Assembly (NCBI RefSeq): GCF_964340395.1
Contig: NC_135555.1
Span: 5,001 to 69,000 of the forward strand
DNA length: 64,000 nt
From: Glandiceps talaboti
Lineage: Eukaryota; Hemichordata; Enteropneusta; Spengelidae
Direction: 5' to 3'
In this document: positions 46,141 through 57,107 of the stretch, in pieces
How positions within the stretch are numbered: position 1 is the stretch's first letter
Layout of the letters: each line of letters opens with the position of its first letter
Position numbers and translations under genes: made by a program
The notes under the pieces: generated by a model
The model's database searches: none
What the model saw: the letters and a program-made list of their open reading frames with translations, nothing else
What the model was told of the DNA's origin: nothing

Positions 46141-47324
46141 TTCCAATTAAGTGGTACATCATGTATAATAGCTCTAGTTCAGAGGTTTGCATTCCAACAA
46201 TGTGTATAGGCCCAAAAATCGATGGTTTTGCCCTTACGAGAGGCATTCAGTTTAAATCTGGTGTGATATACCAGGATAGCATATTTTCTTATTTTGATTG
46301 TCTTACTTTACCTGTGCATATTAGTATACATTGTACTTCAATATAATATATCAGACATCAAACTCAATTGTTAGGTTTGTGGTTACAAATTGCTTTAGGT
46401 ATCAAATAACATTTAATTAAATGTAATTGGGAGTTTTGGTTAGTGTACAGAATGAAGCTTTGCAACTCAATCTATGTACGCATACACAGCACTTTGTTGA
46501 GTTTCATTTTCAGTCCTCATGGTAACGTTTCATCAGTAGGGGTTTATATGTCTGTAACCATGGAAATGATGTTAATTGAGAATTAATTAGAATGAGTTAG
46601 GTAGTTATGTGTAATTTAAGTAGTGTACGTGTTTGTTTGTTTTTTTGTATTTTTTATTAATTATTTTCTGATGAATAAATGGTCACTGAAGAGACACAAT
46701 AAATAAAAGATGTTAGTATGTCATGTTTTTATCTTTAAATAGTAACGTGATGTATTGTCATATCATTCTACATAGAACAATAATATTGATTCACCACTTA
46801 AAGTGGCACAAGCTGGGTGCATAAGCTGTTTGACTCAAGTGAAAATACTTACATAAGACCATAATTAAAGTGTATGAGAGTTACATGTATGTTAGTATTT
46901 TTGCATACCTTTGTGGGCACTCACTTCATATTTTCACATATTTAGCACCCTTAATAGCAACATGTACATTTTTCCTGTTTCTCATTATCTGACCACCCCA
47001 GCTCTGACATAAAAAAAAAAATTTCATCTGCCCATAATATTTTGTGGAACAGCACACTCTCTGGCAAGAATAAGCAAGTGTCTGGACTAACTTTATCATC
47101 AGTCATGGTGGTGGCAACGCTTGTTCATGAACAGAGCATTTCTTTCATCATGATGGATGTTATTCAAGTAGGGGGAAGGGTTTTAGAGGAGAAGCAATGC
47201 CCATTGTGTAGAGAAGGTGGGAAAGGGCCTGTTACCAGGAATCCAATAAAAAGAATATAGAGAGAAGAAAAGGAGAGGCAGAGAAACATAGAGATGATTT
47301 TTTTTTTAAATTTTTTTTGAAAGT
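46141..47324 (+). other. Intron 5, 3' part: no recognised feature
   Basis: Unique AT-rich intron. Open frames at 46161-46346 and 47042-47260 lack domain signal. Confidence 0.55.
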
Positions 47325-47420
47325 GGCCGTATGGATGAGGATTCGATATTTATTTTGGAAATACTTTATCATTGCTTCCTACTTGAAAAATGAATGTAAA
47401 ATAAGATAGTCCAAGTCTCT
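47325..47420. mobile_element. Decayed arm of the fold-back MITE next to exon 6
   Basis: GAAAGTGGCCGTATGGATGA, ATATTTATTTTGG and CTACTTGAAAAATGAATG match the outer part of an arm of the element at 36257-36609. Only one arm is seen. It ends about 50 bp before the exon 6 acceptor. Confidence 0.75.
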
Positions 47421-47467
47421 GTATGCTTTGTAATCTCATTCATTTCATCTTTTCTTGCATATTTCAG

Positions 47468-47653
47468 ACAATGTTGACAGCTATATCAATGAGTGCCATA
47501 GCAACCAATGGTGTGGTACCAGGCGGTGGTTCATATTTCATGATCTCCAGGGCTCTGGGTCCTGAGTTTGGTGGTGCTGTCGGGATTCTCTTTTACCTTG
47601 GCACATCGTTTGCAGCAGCTATGTATATTCTTGGAGCAGTTGAAATTTTACTA
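47468..47653 (+). CDS. KCC: KCC exon 6: TM2 and TM3
   Basis: 62 codons, phase 0 at both ends; acceptor TTGCATATTTCAG and donor CTA|GTGAGA. Encodes [39 protein letters not shown] and [20 protein letters not shown]. These are among the most conserved KCC stretches, covering the end of TM2, its cytosolic turn and TM3. Vertebrate KCCs have Ala where this protein has the first Gly of PGGGS. The tyrosine in TM3 (MYILG) corresponds to a residue implicated in K+ coordination in SLC12 structures; this mapping is by alignment from memory. Confidence 0.97.
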
Positions 47654-48219
47654 GTGAGATATTTTGCATGAATTGTTTAATTAATTTCATTGTATTGTTG
47701 TATGTTGTTTGTAAAAGTTGTTGCAGTGTGTGGATAAAGAGATATTTCAGATCTTTCATATTTTGTGGCAATTAAAATTTGGTTTACCAGCAACAAAATC
47801 TACATGTAGTAAGAAATATTGTAAATAGTATGAAGAATTATCATTTAAAATCATGATAGTTATAATTTAGGATAGCCAGGCAATGGTCATTGCCATTCTT
47901 ACCATACATTTCAAAATAAACTGAAGAATGGTAAGGCTGTTTAATGAAACAAAAGAAAAATGATGCATGTTTTAAAAGTACAGGAGGCAAACCAGCTGTG
48001 TACTACTAATTGTATGACAAAGTATAGCTGCAATATTTTTGATACCAGTTGTAATAAGAATATGGTGTGAACAATAAAACCATAAAGCCAACTGTGCTGG
48101 CTTTAAATAATGAATGTCATCTTATGAAAACAAAATTTGAAATGTTTAGTGGGGAGAGTGCAATTTTTAGCACAATGGAAACTACAATGAAACTGCAGTT
48201 CACTAGTGCTGTAGGCATG
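47654..48219 (+). other. Intron 6, 5' part
   Basis: Unique intron sequence, plus a family A terminal block (TTTTTAGCACAATGGAAAC with GTTCACTAGTGCTGTAGG) at about 48162-48220, directly before the tandem repeat. No gene. Confidence 0.6.
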
Positions 48220-49140
48220 TGTACTGTATGTATGTACTAATAGATGTTAAAGTAGTCTAAACTAGATATATTATGACTTGAATAGTAAAGTAGTCTAAAC
48301 TAGATGACTTAGACATTAAACTAGTCTAAACTAGATATATTATAACTTAGATAGTAAAGTAGTCTAAACTAGATATATTATGACTTAGATAGTAAAGTAG
48401 TCTAAACTAGATATATTATGACTTAGATAGTAAAGTAGTCTAAACTAGATATATTATAACTTAGATAGTAAAGTAGTCTAAACTAAATATATTATGACTT
48501 AGATAGTAAAGTAGTCTAAACTAGATGTCTTAGACAATAAACTAGTCTAAACTAGATATATTATGACTTAGGCAATAAACTAGTCTATTAAAAGTAGATA
48601 TATTATGGTGAATTAGTAAAGTCGTCTCAACTATATATAATTTGATGACTTAGTAAAGTAGTCTAAACTAGATGACTTAGACAAACTAGTCTAAACTAGA
48701 TGTATTTTGATGACTTGGACAGTAGTGTAAACTAGATATATTTGATGATACATAGTGAAGTAGTCTATTAAAACTAGATGACTCAGACAAAGTAGTTTAA
48801 ACTAAATGACTTAGACAATAAACTAGTCTAAACTAGGTGACTTAGACAATAAACTAGTCTAAATGAAATGACTTAGACAATAAACTAGTCTAAATTAGAT
48901 GTATTTTGATGACTTGGACAGTAGTCTCAACTAGATATATTTGATGATAGATAGTGAAGTAGTCTAAACTAGATGACTTTAATAGACAATAGACTAGTCT
49001 AAACTAAATGTATTTTGATGACTTGGACAGTAGTGTAAACTAGATGACTTAGGCAATAAAGTAATCTAAACTAGATATTTTATGACTTAGACAGTAAAGT
49101 AGTCTAAACTAGATGACTTAGACAATAAACTAGTCTAATT
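48220..49140. repeat. Variable tandem repeat of AGTCTAAACTAGAT units
   Basis: More than twenty irregular copies of a unit of about 35 to 45 bp containing AGTCTAAACTAGAT, then TATATTATGACTTAGATAGT or GACTTAGACAATAAACT variants. At least two sub-types alternate, giving a mosaic array of about 0.9 kb. No coding potential. Confidence 0.95.
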
Positions 49141-51169
49141 GAAAGAAGTGTTCAATAGCAGAATATTGAATTTCAGTCTCTGGAGCCAGGTGATGATCAG
49201 CTTTAAAATAGTAAAATTATTTGTTAATTACATGATGGATGTAATTTGTTTTCACTGTATATAGACTTTGAATAGATTGCTTCATTTATTCCTAGTTTGG
49301 ACAATAGCAATCCCTCGGATTGAATAAGGTGTTGTTAGATTTTAATATAGCACATGACACAACGCTAATTAGTATTAATGTGTGCAAGTTAGATTGTGCA
49401 TATTGATCTAGAAGTCAATTTGATAGTCACATAGAGGAAGATAGGACACAGGTTTTCCAATGTACATATGTCTCAACTATTCAATGAAATATTATATGTT
49501 ATTGAGTGCAGCTTTAAAAAGAAAATGTGAATAATGATGAAATATTGATAAATCCAAAGAAATGTATGATAAGTCAATTGTGATTAATTCTAAAACAAAA
49601 TAGTGTCAAAAGAAGTAATGTATTGGTAAAAGAGGTATCACAGAGGTTTCTCAGGGGTTTCAGTAGAAGCAATCTGATTAAAATTTGATCTAGCAGAGAT
49701 TAATAGAATCCCACACCCCCAATGCAATGGGCTGAGATGGAATATCTAATTCCAAACATCGTAATATTAAGATCAAGGCTTCAATGACTTATATATCACT
49801 ACTTGTTGTAAGAGACAGACTAATTTGGAAACATTAGTTAATTTGTTGCAATATTTATACAGAGAGTATGACCAAAAATTCTATCATTGTTACTGTACCG
49901 GAGCTCGAGGCACACAACGGGATGGTTTACTTTCAAACATCATGACTACATGTATAGAATATTGCCAATGCATGAATGTTTACAATTAATTACTAGTATG
50001 TACATGGATACAAAATATCAAGTATACATTCCATTTTGGAGGTCATCAGGGGATAAAGCAGGAAAACAGCTCTGACGACTTGTAGTCATTGGCATTTCTA
50101 CGGTTGCACTACGTGTTAGTCACTGGTACCAGTACCCGCGGTGGCTCGATCATTAGGCGAGTTATTTTTCACCTGAAGCGTTATCTCCAAGGGTAAACAA
50201 TCAATATGTTCCAAGGGGTTTAAATTCTCCGATCATAACAAAAACATGAGAATCCTACCTAAATGCATCACCAATAGTTTATCATCTTAGGCGCGGAATA
50301 AATGTAGCCTGTTCACTCTGTTATCATCTGCCAGAATGTACGAAGTGCCGGTTCTACATTACACGTTATTCTATTCGTCAATCAACGCCTGCTGTCTATG
50401 GAACGTAATAATCCAATCAGCAATAGGTTTATAAAACAAAATTTAAGTCATGCATTGATACAGAGTGTGAGATCGATTTGTCCTCACACTGGCTGTCCCA
50501 CACTCTCAGCTTGCAGGAACGTGAAAACAATATTTCTACAGGTGTTTGTACGTATTTGTTTAATAGGGGTTTCACAGTGGTTACTCTGGGGTTTCAGTAG
50601 AAGCAATCTGATTAAAATTTGATTTGACAGAGAGCACTATTTCACATCTACAGGTGTTTGTCTCTTGACTCTTCTTTTTTGTTTATGTCAGGTGTTTGCA
50701 TAGTTGGTATGAAATGTACATGTAGTCAATAAAACAAGTCTTTTAGATCAAATTTTAATCAGATTCCAACAGAAGTAAGTCCAAAAGAAGTAAGTGTAGA
50801 GAATGAAAAGTGGTAAAACTTTACACAGAGCGTACTGTTAGTGTTTTTTCTAATTCATAGAATTTAGTAAACTGTTCTGGAAGTCTAATTCATTTAGAAA
50901 CCGTAGTAATATGTTCTGGAAGTCTAATTCATTTAGAAACCAAGTCAAAAGGGAAGTCAAATTCGTTGAAAATTTCATAGGAAAATTGGAACATTTCCTT
51001 TGTATTTATAATAATAGTATTTTATCATAATTCTTTGTTTGTTAGGTGTTTTTACTGTTGCCTACAAACCAGGAAATCTACATGTATGTTATTATTGGTG
51101 ATATCAGTTAGAAATAATTGCTTTTAATAACTATCTCAAAGCATTGTCCAACTATTTGTCTTATTGCAG
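49141..51169 (+). other. Intron 6, 3' part, with a composite repeat at 49614-50790
   Basis: No gene. TTTCAGTAGAAGCAATCTGA plus TTAAAATTTGATCT occurs at about 49657-49695 and again at about 50592-50625, and its inverse (AGATCAAATTTTAATCAGAT) at about 50735-50758. They flank a GC-richer block of about 0.9 kb (49900-50400), so this may be a composite mobile element. A 67-bp region at about 50876-50942 contains a direct duplication with TTCTGGAAGTCTAATTCATT. Open frames show no domain. Confidence 0.55.
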
Positions 51170-51408
51170 ACTTACATGGCTCCAGGCATGTCTTTATTTG
51201 GTGAACTGAGTGGTGTTGGGGCTGCACAGAGCCCTGCTATGTTTAATAACATGCGTGTGTATGGCTCAATCTTGCTTATATTGATGTCACTAATGGTGTT
51301 TGTTGGTGTCAAATATGTCAACAAGTGTGCGTCCTTGTTCTTAGCTTGTGTTATTATATCCGTCATTTGTATCTATATTGGATACTTTGTACCACACAGT
51401 GCACCATT
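51170..51408 (+). CDS. KCC: KCC exon 7: TM4 and TM5
   Basis: 239 nt, entering in phase 0 and leaving after two bases of a codon; acceptor GTCTTATTGCAG and donor TT|GTAAGT. Encodes a short loop (TYMAPGMSLFGELSGVG), then FNNMRVYGSILLILMSLMV, FVGVKYVNKCASLFLACV and IISVICIYIGYF. NNMRVYG and GVKYVNK are KCC signature motifs at TM4 and the TM4-TM5 turn. The exon ends at the start of the large extracellular loop. The opposite-strand open frame here is a shadow. Confidence 0.97.
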
Positions 51409-52054
51409 GTAAGTATGTCTTAATTTACTCAGCAACTACCTTGAAATTTACAGTCAGCAATACTTTGATTACTGGGATAAATATACTGTAATGCTACACA
51501 TTGAGAACTATCGAATGACTTTTGTCAATTTTATGTGTGAATTCAACTTCGTTACATCAAACCAATAACAATGTGTCATCTGTTTCATGCTTAAATCAGA
51601 CTTTTGCTACATTTAACCAATGGCATAATATCAGTTCTATGTATAAATGAGAACTTGCTACACTGTCCCAATTTGTTTACAAAACTTGGAATTACCTACT
51701 GTACTGTCTCGGTAATTGTATGTTGTTGAATGTATTTACCCACATTGTGGAAGGATATATGCACATATCTCAGTTTTAACTCATTTATAGTGGGATTATG
51801 TAGACAAGTCCCACAGGATATTGTGCTTATATCGATAGTCAAAATCTTGAAGGTAAAATTTACTGTCCCCTGTCATCACTGTGTGGCATCATAAGAATAA
51901 TTGTATTTGTTTATCAATGTAACAAAAATTCATGGATGTCTAATAAGTCCCAAAAAAAGTGATGTGGGTCTCCATTTGCTAAGTGCATGTATTGGTCAAA
52001 TATCTGTTATTGGTCAGTAAATTAATGTAATTACAGCTCAAACATGTGTAAGAG
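51409..52054 (+). other. Intron 7, 5' part: no recognised feature
   Basis: Unique intron sequence before the LINE. Nothing recognised. Confidence 0.6.
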
Positions 52055-54640
52055 TCATCATCATCATATTAGGCCATAGCCACAATGCTTGACTGTTGGC
52101 GCTGAATAGCACATTCTCTTGTGGCGTCCAGGCTGCCCATAGTCCACAAACCAGTGATTGTAATCCATTGTCTGGGATTACCATGGCGGTTTTTACCTCC
52201 CCTCAATAGCTGCAAATACTAAAGTATGCGGGTGGCACTTCCAAGTCCATATTTGCTCAATTTTCACCTCTTATCACATTCAACAGTCCATCATACTCTT
52301 TCACACCAATAGTTCTTTTTACCCATTTGTTAGTTCTCCAATCCGTCCAGCTCACATACAACACTCCTCACCACACCCACAGCTCAAACACAGTTATCCT
52401 TTTTCTCAGCATCTAACTCTCACAACCATAAACCGCAATACTCCATACCAAGGCCACAACCAATGTCTTCTTCAACTGGAGGCTCGAACCTGCAACCTGT
52501 AGATTCCAAGCCGATCACGCTAACCATTCACCCATCATGACTCCACATTGCAGGTCAAGTGCGCTTCACCATATTTTTACAGGCTAATTGTCATTGCTGT
52601 TCCAGGCCATCACACACATTTTTGCCTCATTGATCATCAACTCAAACTTCACACTTTTGCTCTTTACCACCTCGCCTTACTCCTCCCACTCCGACTTCAT
52701 TATTCCAACAAGCATGGTGTCATCAGCATAGCGGATGTTTAACACACTATGGCTGCCAATCACACATCCACTTCTGTCTGGCATCTTACTCTCTACCTTG
52801 TGCATATGATTTTCTACACAACCACTTTGAAAAGCATAGGTGACAATGAACATCCCACACAGACACCTTTCTCAAATGGGAAAGACTCTGCCCATCCTCA
52901 ACTTGCATGACACTAATTGCCTTGACATAGAGAAAGCGAATCAGCCAGGTTAGGTGCTCAGGTATCCCAAACTGCCTTCCATAACTCAGTGTGATGAACC
53001 ATGTAAAATGCCTTGGCATAATCAATAAACATCATCCAAAGCTGTTAGTCTTGCTTACTCTTCGTCTTCTTCACTAGGTTATGTAGAAGTAACATGACTA
53101 ATCACACTCAGTGTTCAATAATTAGTGCATTCTTGGGTGCCTGCAACCTATGGCATCATCACAATGTTGGATATAATTATAACCCAGCCATTTGGCCACT
53201 CTCCCGTCTGACATATCTGGTCTATCATCGGCTTCAGTGTGTCAATGACTGTTTCTCCACCTGCCTTCAGGGCTTCTGTTGGTATACCAACTGCTTTCCA
53301 ACATTTCATTCTCTGTAATGCCATTCTTATTTCATCTTTTACAACTTTTGGTTTCACCTCTGTATCCTCTATGACCCACTCATCTAGATTGTGAGAGGTA
53401 GGGTCCACTTGGAAGAGTGTTCTGCAGTAATACAACTAGTGTTCATTGATCTTCTTCCTCTCATACAGTTAATGCCCTTTCTCATCTTTGATCCCAATAC
53501 CTTTATTTGGCCGACTTGGCTGGGTAATATTGCCTCTGAAGTGCAGCATGATTACAAAGTTGGTTATACTAGCAACGCATATGCAGTTGTGATAACCTTG
53601 AGCGGAAAGCCATTTTTCTCGGCCTTCAAACATGTGTCCTTCACTTCATGTGACAGTCTGGTGTAACTTTCACTTTGCAAACCATTTGCTTTTGCCTTCC
53701 ATCTCTCCTCGATCAAATTAACACATTCCTCATTCACCCATGTTTCTTTCTTAGAGTGATTTATTGGGCATATCTACTTGATAGTCTCATGTAGATGTTT
53801 CCAAGTATGCTCTTTACTTTCCATCCCATCCTCCTCAAACATTCAAGCTCTCTGTAAAGCCACTTGTACCACACACCATAGTTTTTTGTGGGTGCTTCTT
53901 CACACTCCAGAATTTTCCTTTGATTTTAGCCCATACAATCTGATGGTCACTGCTGCAATCAGCGCTGGGTAGAGTTCTGGAGTCTAAACATTCGTACCTG
54001 TCCCTACGCGTAATGGTGATGAAATCAATTTGGTTGTGGTGTCTGTCACCTGGTGATGCTCTAATATAACACTACTGTTCCAATGTTGAAAACATGTATT
54101 CAGTGCAACTAGGTTGTTGTCTTCTAGCCAGTCCAGCAGCATTTTGCTCTGTTCATTCAGAATGCCCAGACCAAACATACCACAAGCCTCATGTAACGTT
54201 TTCTCATCAGTCTTGGCATTCAAATCTCCCATCACTATTCTCTCTTCGAACACTGTTTTATGAGCGTTTGCATATCTCCATAGATGTCAATCACGGCCTA
54301 AGAAGTGGGCATATGCACCTGGATGATGTTAATCGGCTTAATTTTAGCATGTATACTCATCATGATCCTGTTGTCCACTGGAACTACTGCAGTGGATGTG
54401 ACACCAAAAATCCTACCCTACCCCATGCACGTGTTGTTTTCCACCACTATACAATGTAGTACATCTTCCACCTCTCTTTGGTTACCTCTCCAACACCTTT
54501 CCATCTAACCTATATCATTCCAAGAACATTGGTGTTGAGATGTTCAGCTTCTGCTCTTACTAGCTCTAACGTTCCAAGTTCAAACAATGTCCAAGCATTC
54601 CACATGGCTATGTTTAGTACTTTTAACTTTTCTGGCTTGT
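52055..54640 (-). mobile_element. Decayed, almost full-length non-LTR retrotransposon (endonuclease plus reverse transcriptase)
   Basis: Read on the minus strand from high to low coordinates. The endonuclease is at 54253-53984 (ERIVMGDLNAKTDEKTL, MFGLGILNEQSKMLLDWL). The linker and start of reverse transcriptase are at 53435-53148 (VKDEIRMALQRMKCWKAVG, IPTEALKAGGETVIDTL, QICQTGEWPNGWV). The palm is at about 53025-52690 (FGIPEHLTWLIRFLYV; NIRYADDTMLVGIMKSEWEE with catalytic YADD). A C-terminal piece near 52480-52420 reads TLVVALVWSIAVYGCES. The 3' end near 52065 has TGATGATGATGA. Multiple frameshifts and stops make it dead. The motifs resemble the widespread animal endonuclease-reverse transcriptase (RTE-like) group; exact clade is not determined. 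Confidence 0.92.
52479..52545 (-). mobile_element. tRNA-like SINE head inserted in the LINE
   Basis: On the minus strand the sequence reads GGGTGAATGGTTAGCGTGAT (A-box region TGGTTAGCGTG), CGGCTTGGAATCTACAGG, TTGCAGGTTCGAGCC (B-box GGTTCGAGCC). The A-to-B spacing is that of a tRNA. LINE coding similarity resumes immediately on both sides, so this is an insertion. It lacks the intact cloverleaf and 3' end of a functional tRNA gene, so I call it a tRNA-derived SINE head. Confidence 0.75.
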
Positions 54641-54969
54641 TGAAATCCAGCAAAATATTTCCTCTACTGAATACTGTTCAGAAAATAGACAAAAGTTTAT
54701 GTCTTTATAAAAGCAGCCGGAAATATTCCCTTTATAGGTCTATTTTGTATTTAGATTTGTATGTTAATGGTGTTTTGCATATTATAACTAACAATAAATT
54801 GTAATATTAGTCATGTAGAGGTGGAATGCTTTTTGCAAAGTGAATAACAATGGAAAGCTCAATTAGACATAAAGATTTATATTGGACATTTGGATATTGT
54901 GACTTCACAAATCGAGTGAGAAACTAAAGTTGTTGAGAGATACAATATCTTTATTCTGTGGAATAAAAC
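54641..54969 (+). other. Intron 7: no recognised feature
   Basis: Unique AT-rich intron sequence. Nothing recognised. Confidence 0.55.
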
Positions 54970-55309
54970 TTATGACTGTTCAAACTTAAGGACCCAACAC
55001 CAAGACCTATCTGTATATTATTGCACTGCACAGCAGCACTTCACAACGGAGTGTGTGTACAGTCTACTTTTATGTGTCCACATGTCGTTTTTGCTTTAAT
55101 ACCATAAAATGAGAAAAACTTTAAAATCAAAGTTTTATGACTTTTCAAACTTAAGGACCCAGCACCAAGACATATCTGTACCTTATTGCACTGCACAGCA
55201 CTTCACAACAGAGTGTGTGTACAGTCTACTTTTATGTGTCCACATTGTTCAATGTCGTTTTTTGCTTTAATACCATAAAATGAGAAAAACTTTAAAATCA
55301 AAGTTTTCT
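54970..55309 (+). repeat. Tandem duplication of about 165-175 bp
   Basis: Copy 1 (54970-55133) and copy 2 (55134-55309) share TTATGACT..TTCAAACTTAAGGACCCA, CACCAAGAC, ATTGCACTGCACAGCA, GAGTGTGTGTACAGTCTACT, TTTATGTGTCCACAT and TAATACCATAAAATGAGAAA. Only a few indels and substitutions separate them, so the event is fairly recent. Confidence 0.95.
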
Positions 55310-55526
55310 GATTTTATTAATTCTGCAAAACCAACAGAACAGCAGGGATAATATATTGATTTTCCAATGGATGATAGCACATCAAGATGTTTTCCTGTCT
55401 TTCAATAGTGTCATGGCCAAATTTCGATTTTGCTTTACCCAACTTCTTAGTTGTGGTCAGTTTGATAATTTAAGCAGACATGTCAGACCTCATACTAACT
55501 CTGCCTGTTTACTTGTATAATTACAG

Positions 55527-55732
55527 GTACTGTCAAATGGGTGGTAATATAGCCCTACAGCAAGACACCAGTAAACCATGTGCCTGGTTTGATGACGATG
55601 GCAACTATACAGATCTAGCAGCAATGTACTGTGATTATAACAATCCTAACTTAACATGTGGTGATTACTATGCAGACAATGAGTTAAAATCTATCCCAGC
55701 TATACCTGGAATTGCTAGTGGAGAATTTATTA
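55527..55732 (+). CDS. KCC: KCC exon 8: large extracellular loop between TM5 and TM6
   Basis: 206 nt; acceptor TATAATTACAG and donor TTA|GTAAGT; completes a split Leu codon at the start and leaves one base at the end. Encodes LYCQMGGNIALQQDTSKPCA, WFDDDGNYTDLAAMYCDYNN, PNLTCGDYYADNELKSIPAI, PGIASGEFI. It has four cysteines (YC, PC, YC, TC), as in the disulfide-bonded KCC loop, and two N-glycosylation sequons (NYT, NLT). The IPAIPGIASG end matches the conserved IPGIPGAASG of vertebrate KCCs. The loop is shorter and otherwise divergent, as expected. Confidence 0.95.
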
Positions 55733-55794
55733 GTAAGTTGTGTATGACTTACATGTGTGTGTGTGCTGGGGGGTTCACTTGGTGATCACATATA

Positions 55795-55886
55795 GTGATT
55801 ACTATGCAGAAAATGCCAATTACAGCTAGGCTATCCATGCTATATGTACTGGGATTGTCATTGGAGAGGTTATGAGTGTGTCTGTG
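55795..55886 (+). pseudogene. Degenerate duplicate of exon 8's 3' end inside intron 8
   Basis: GTGATTACTATGCAGAAAATG at 55795-55815 matches exon 8 positions 55661-55681 at 20 of 21 bases. Weaker similarity follows (GCTATATGTACTGGGATTGTC against GCTATACCTGGAATTGCTAG; CATTGGAGAGGTTATGAGTG against GTGGAGAATTTATTAGTAAG). The donor GTAAGT has become GTGTGT and the frame is broken, so it cannot serve as an exon in this form. The offset from the exon is about 134 bp. Confidence 0.7.
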
Positions 55887-56120
55887 TACTTCTCTTTTGT
55901 CTGTCTATATCCGTATGAGTGTGCAAATCTGCCTCTCTGTATGCAATAGTGGGCATCTATGTCTGCATGTGTGCATTGTGTGTCTGTCTGTCTGTCTGCC
56001 TGATGGACGTGTCTGTCTGTGTCTGTCTAAATTAACATTTCTGTGTACTGTTAGTCTATCTGAATGTATGTGTGTATGTATGTATGTGTGTGTGTGTGTG
56101 TGTGTCTGTGTCTGTGTCAA
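55887..56120. repeat. TGTC/TGTG-rich simple repeat in intron 8
   Basis: Irregular TGTCTG, GTGTGT and GTATG words over about 230 bp. Open frames on both strands are low-complexity artefacts. Confidence 0.8.
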
Positions 56121-56233
56121 ACCACTGTTTCACTAATTGCCCTTGGTATTTGATGGGAATGTTACTGTTGGTGTCTGGTTGTGAATTCATTCAAGGTATT
56201 ATGGGTGAAGTATGAAACATTGATATGTTACAG

Positions 56234-56365
56234 GAAATGGTATGAGTTACTACAGAAAAGATGGTGAAGTATTACAAGGCCAGAAAGGTGTCAACAATCA
56301 GATAGTGTCTGATATGACAACATCATTTACAGTGCTGTTAGCTATTTTCTTTCCCTCTGTTACTG
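56234..56365 (+). CDS. KCC: KCC exon 9: end of the extracellular loop and first half of TM6
   Basis: 132 nt, phase 1 in and out; acceptor GATATGTTACAG and donor CTG|GTGAGT. Encodes NGMSYYRKDGEVLQGQKGVN, then NQIVSDMTTSFTVLLAIFFP and SVT before a split Gly. SDxTTSFTxLxxIFFPSVTG is the TM6 signature, whose unwound centre (PSVTG) lines the ion-binding site in SLC12 structures. The intron splits the PSVT-G codon. The last 50 bases plus the donor are repeated in tandem downstream. Confidence 0.96.
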
Positions 56366-56380
56366 GTGAGTTTCTATGAT

Positions 56381-56560
56381 AACCACATCATTTACAGTGT
56401 TGTTAGCCATTTTCTTTCCCTCTGTCACTTGTAAGTTTCTATGACAACCACATCATTTACAGTACTAATGGCTGTATACTTACCTTTGTCACTGCTAAGT
56501 TTCTATGACAACCACATTGTTTGCAGTACTGTTAGCCATTTTCTCTCTGGCTGTAACCAG
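56381..56560 (+). pseudogene. Three tandem copies of exon 9's 3' end plus splice donor, in intron 9
   Basis: A 65-bp unit covers the exon's ACATCATTTACAGTGCTGTT to CCCTCTGTTACT plus the donor and TTTCTATGA (56316-56380). It recurs at 56381-56445, 56446-56509 and 56510 to about 56560. Copy 2 is nearly intact, encodes TTSFTVLLAIFFPSV-like residues, and keeps a consensus donor (CTT|GTAAGT). Copy 3 has GCTAAGT instead. Copy 4 is truncated before its donor position. All lack the rest of the exon; each has an internal TTTACAG or TTTGCAG that resembles an acceptor. Confidence 0.9.
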
Positions 56561-57008
56561 TGACATGATGCACTATGATCTCTTTGGAATGAACTCTTAT
56601 TACAGTGAAAAACTTTGTTACCAGTATGATAAACTCTATTTTAGACCCTTCAAAACATATGATGATCAAAAGATTGATAGTTGAAGAATAGATAAGAAAT
56701 ATATGCAACACTCTTCCAATGAGAAAAGTATGACTATAATACACTTTAACATGTTGATGACCAGGGTTTTAATCCCAGATTCTCACTTTAGTCTTATCTT
56801 GTCTGTGTTTTGGACCAACTTTTCATGTGACTCTGTCGTGCAACTGTTTTTCACTCCTGAAGTTTTAATCCTTTTTGGACTTGGCCTTAACATAGTTTTG
56901 AAAATGAAATAGAAGTGAAAATAACATTGGTGTAGATACAAATTAGTTCCATGCTACTAGCACCAATAGACACCTTAAGTCAACTGTTCATGTTTGTTTC
57001 TCCAACAG
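56561..57008 (+). other. Intron 9, 3' part
   Basis: Unique sequence between the exon 9 copies and exon 10. A short minus-strand open frame (56532-56744) has no domain signal. Confidence 0.6.
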
Positions 57009-57107
57009 GTATCATGGCAGGCTCTAATAGATCAGGTGATTTGAAAGATGCCCAGAAATCTATTCCTATGGGAACCATAGCTGCCATTCTGACCACTTCA
57101 ATTCTTT
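57009..57107 (+). CDS. KCC: KCC exon 10: end of TM6, cytosolic loop and start of TM7
   Basis: 99 nt, phase 1 in and out; acceptor TTTCTCCAACAG. Encodes [20 protein letters not shown], then [23 protein letters not shown] and DAQKSIP are near-invariant in KCCs. The donor T|GTATCC is weak (C instead of G at +5) but gives exact alignment to the vertebrate TTSxxYxSSVxLFGA segment when joined to exon 11. A second GT nine bases on (T|GTAGAT) would also stay in frame and add three codons. A minisatellite begins about 30 bp downstream. Confidence 0.93.

Noticed and set aside
52479-52545. Functional tRNA gene on the minus strand
   Set aside because: A- and B-boxes are present, but the cloverleaf is not complete and LINE sequence resumes directly, so it is a SINE head.
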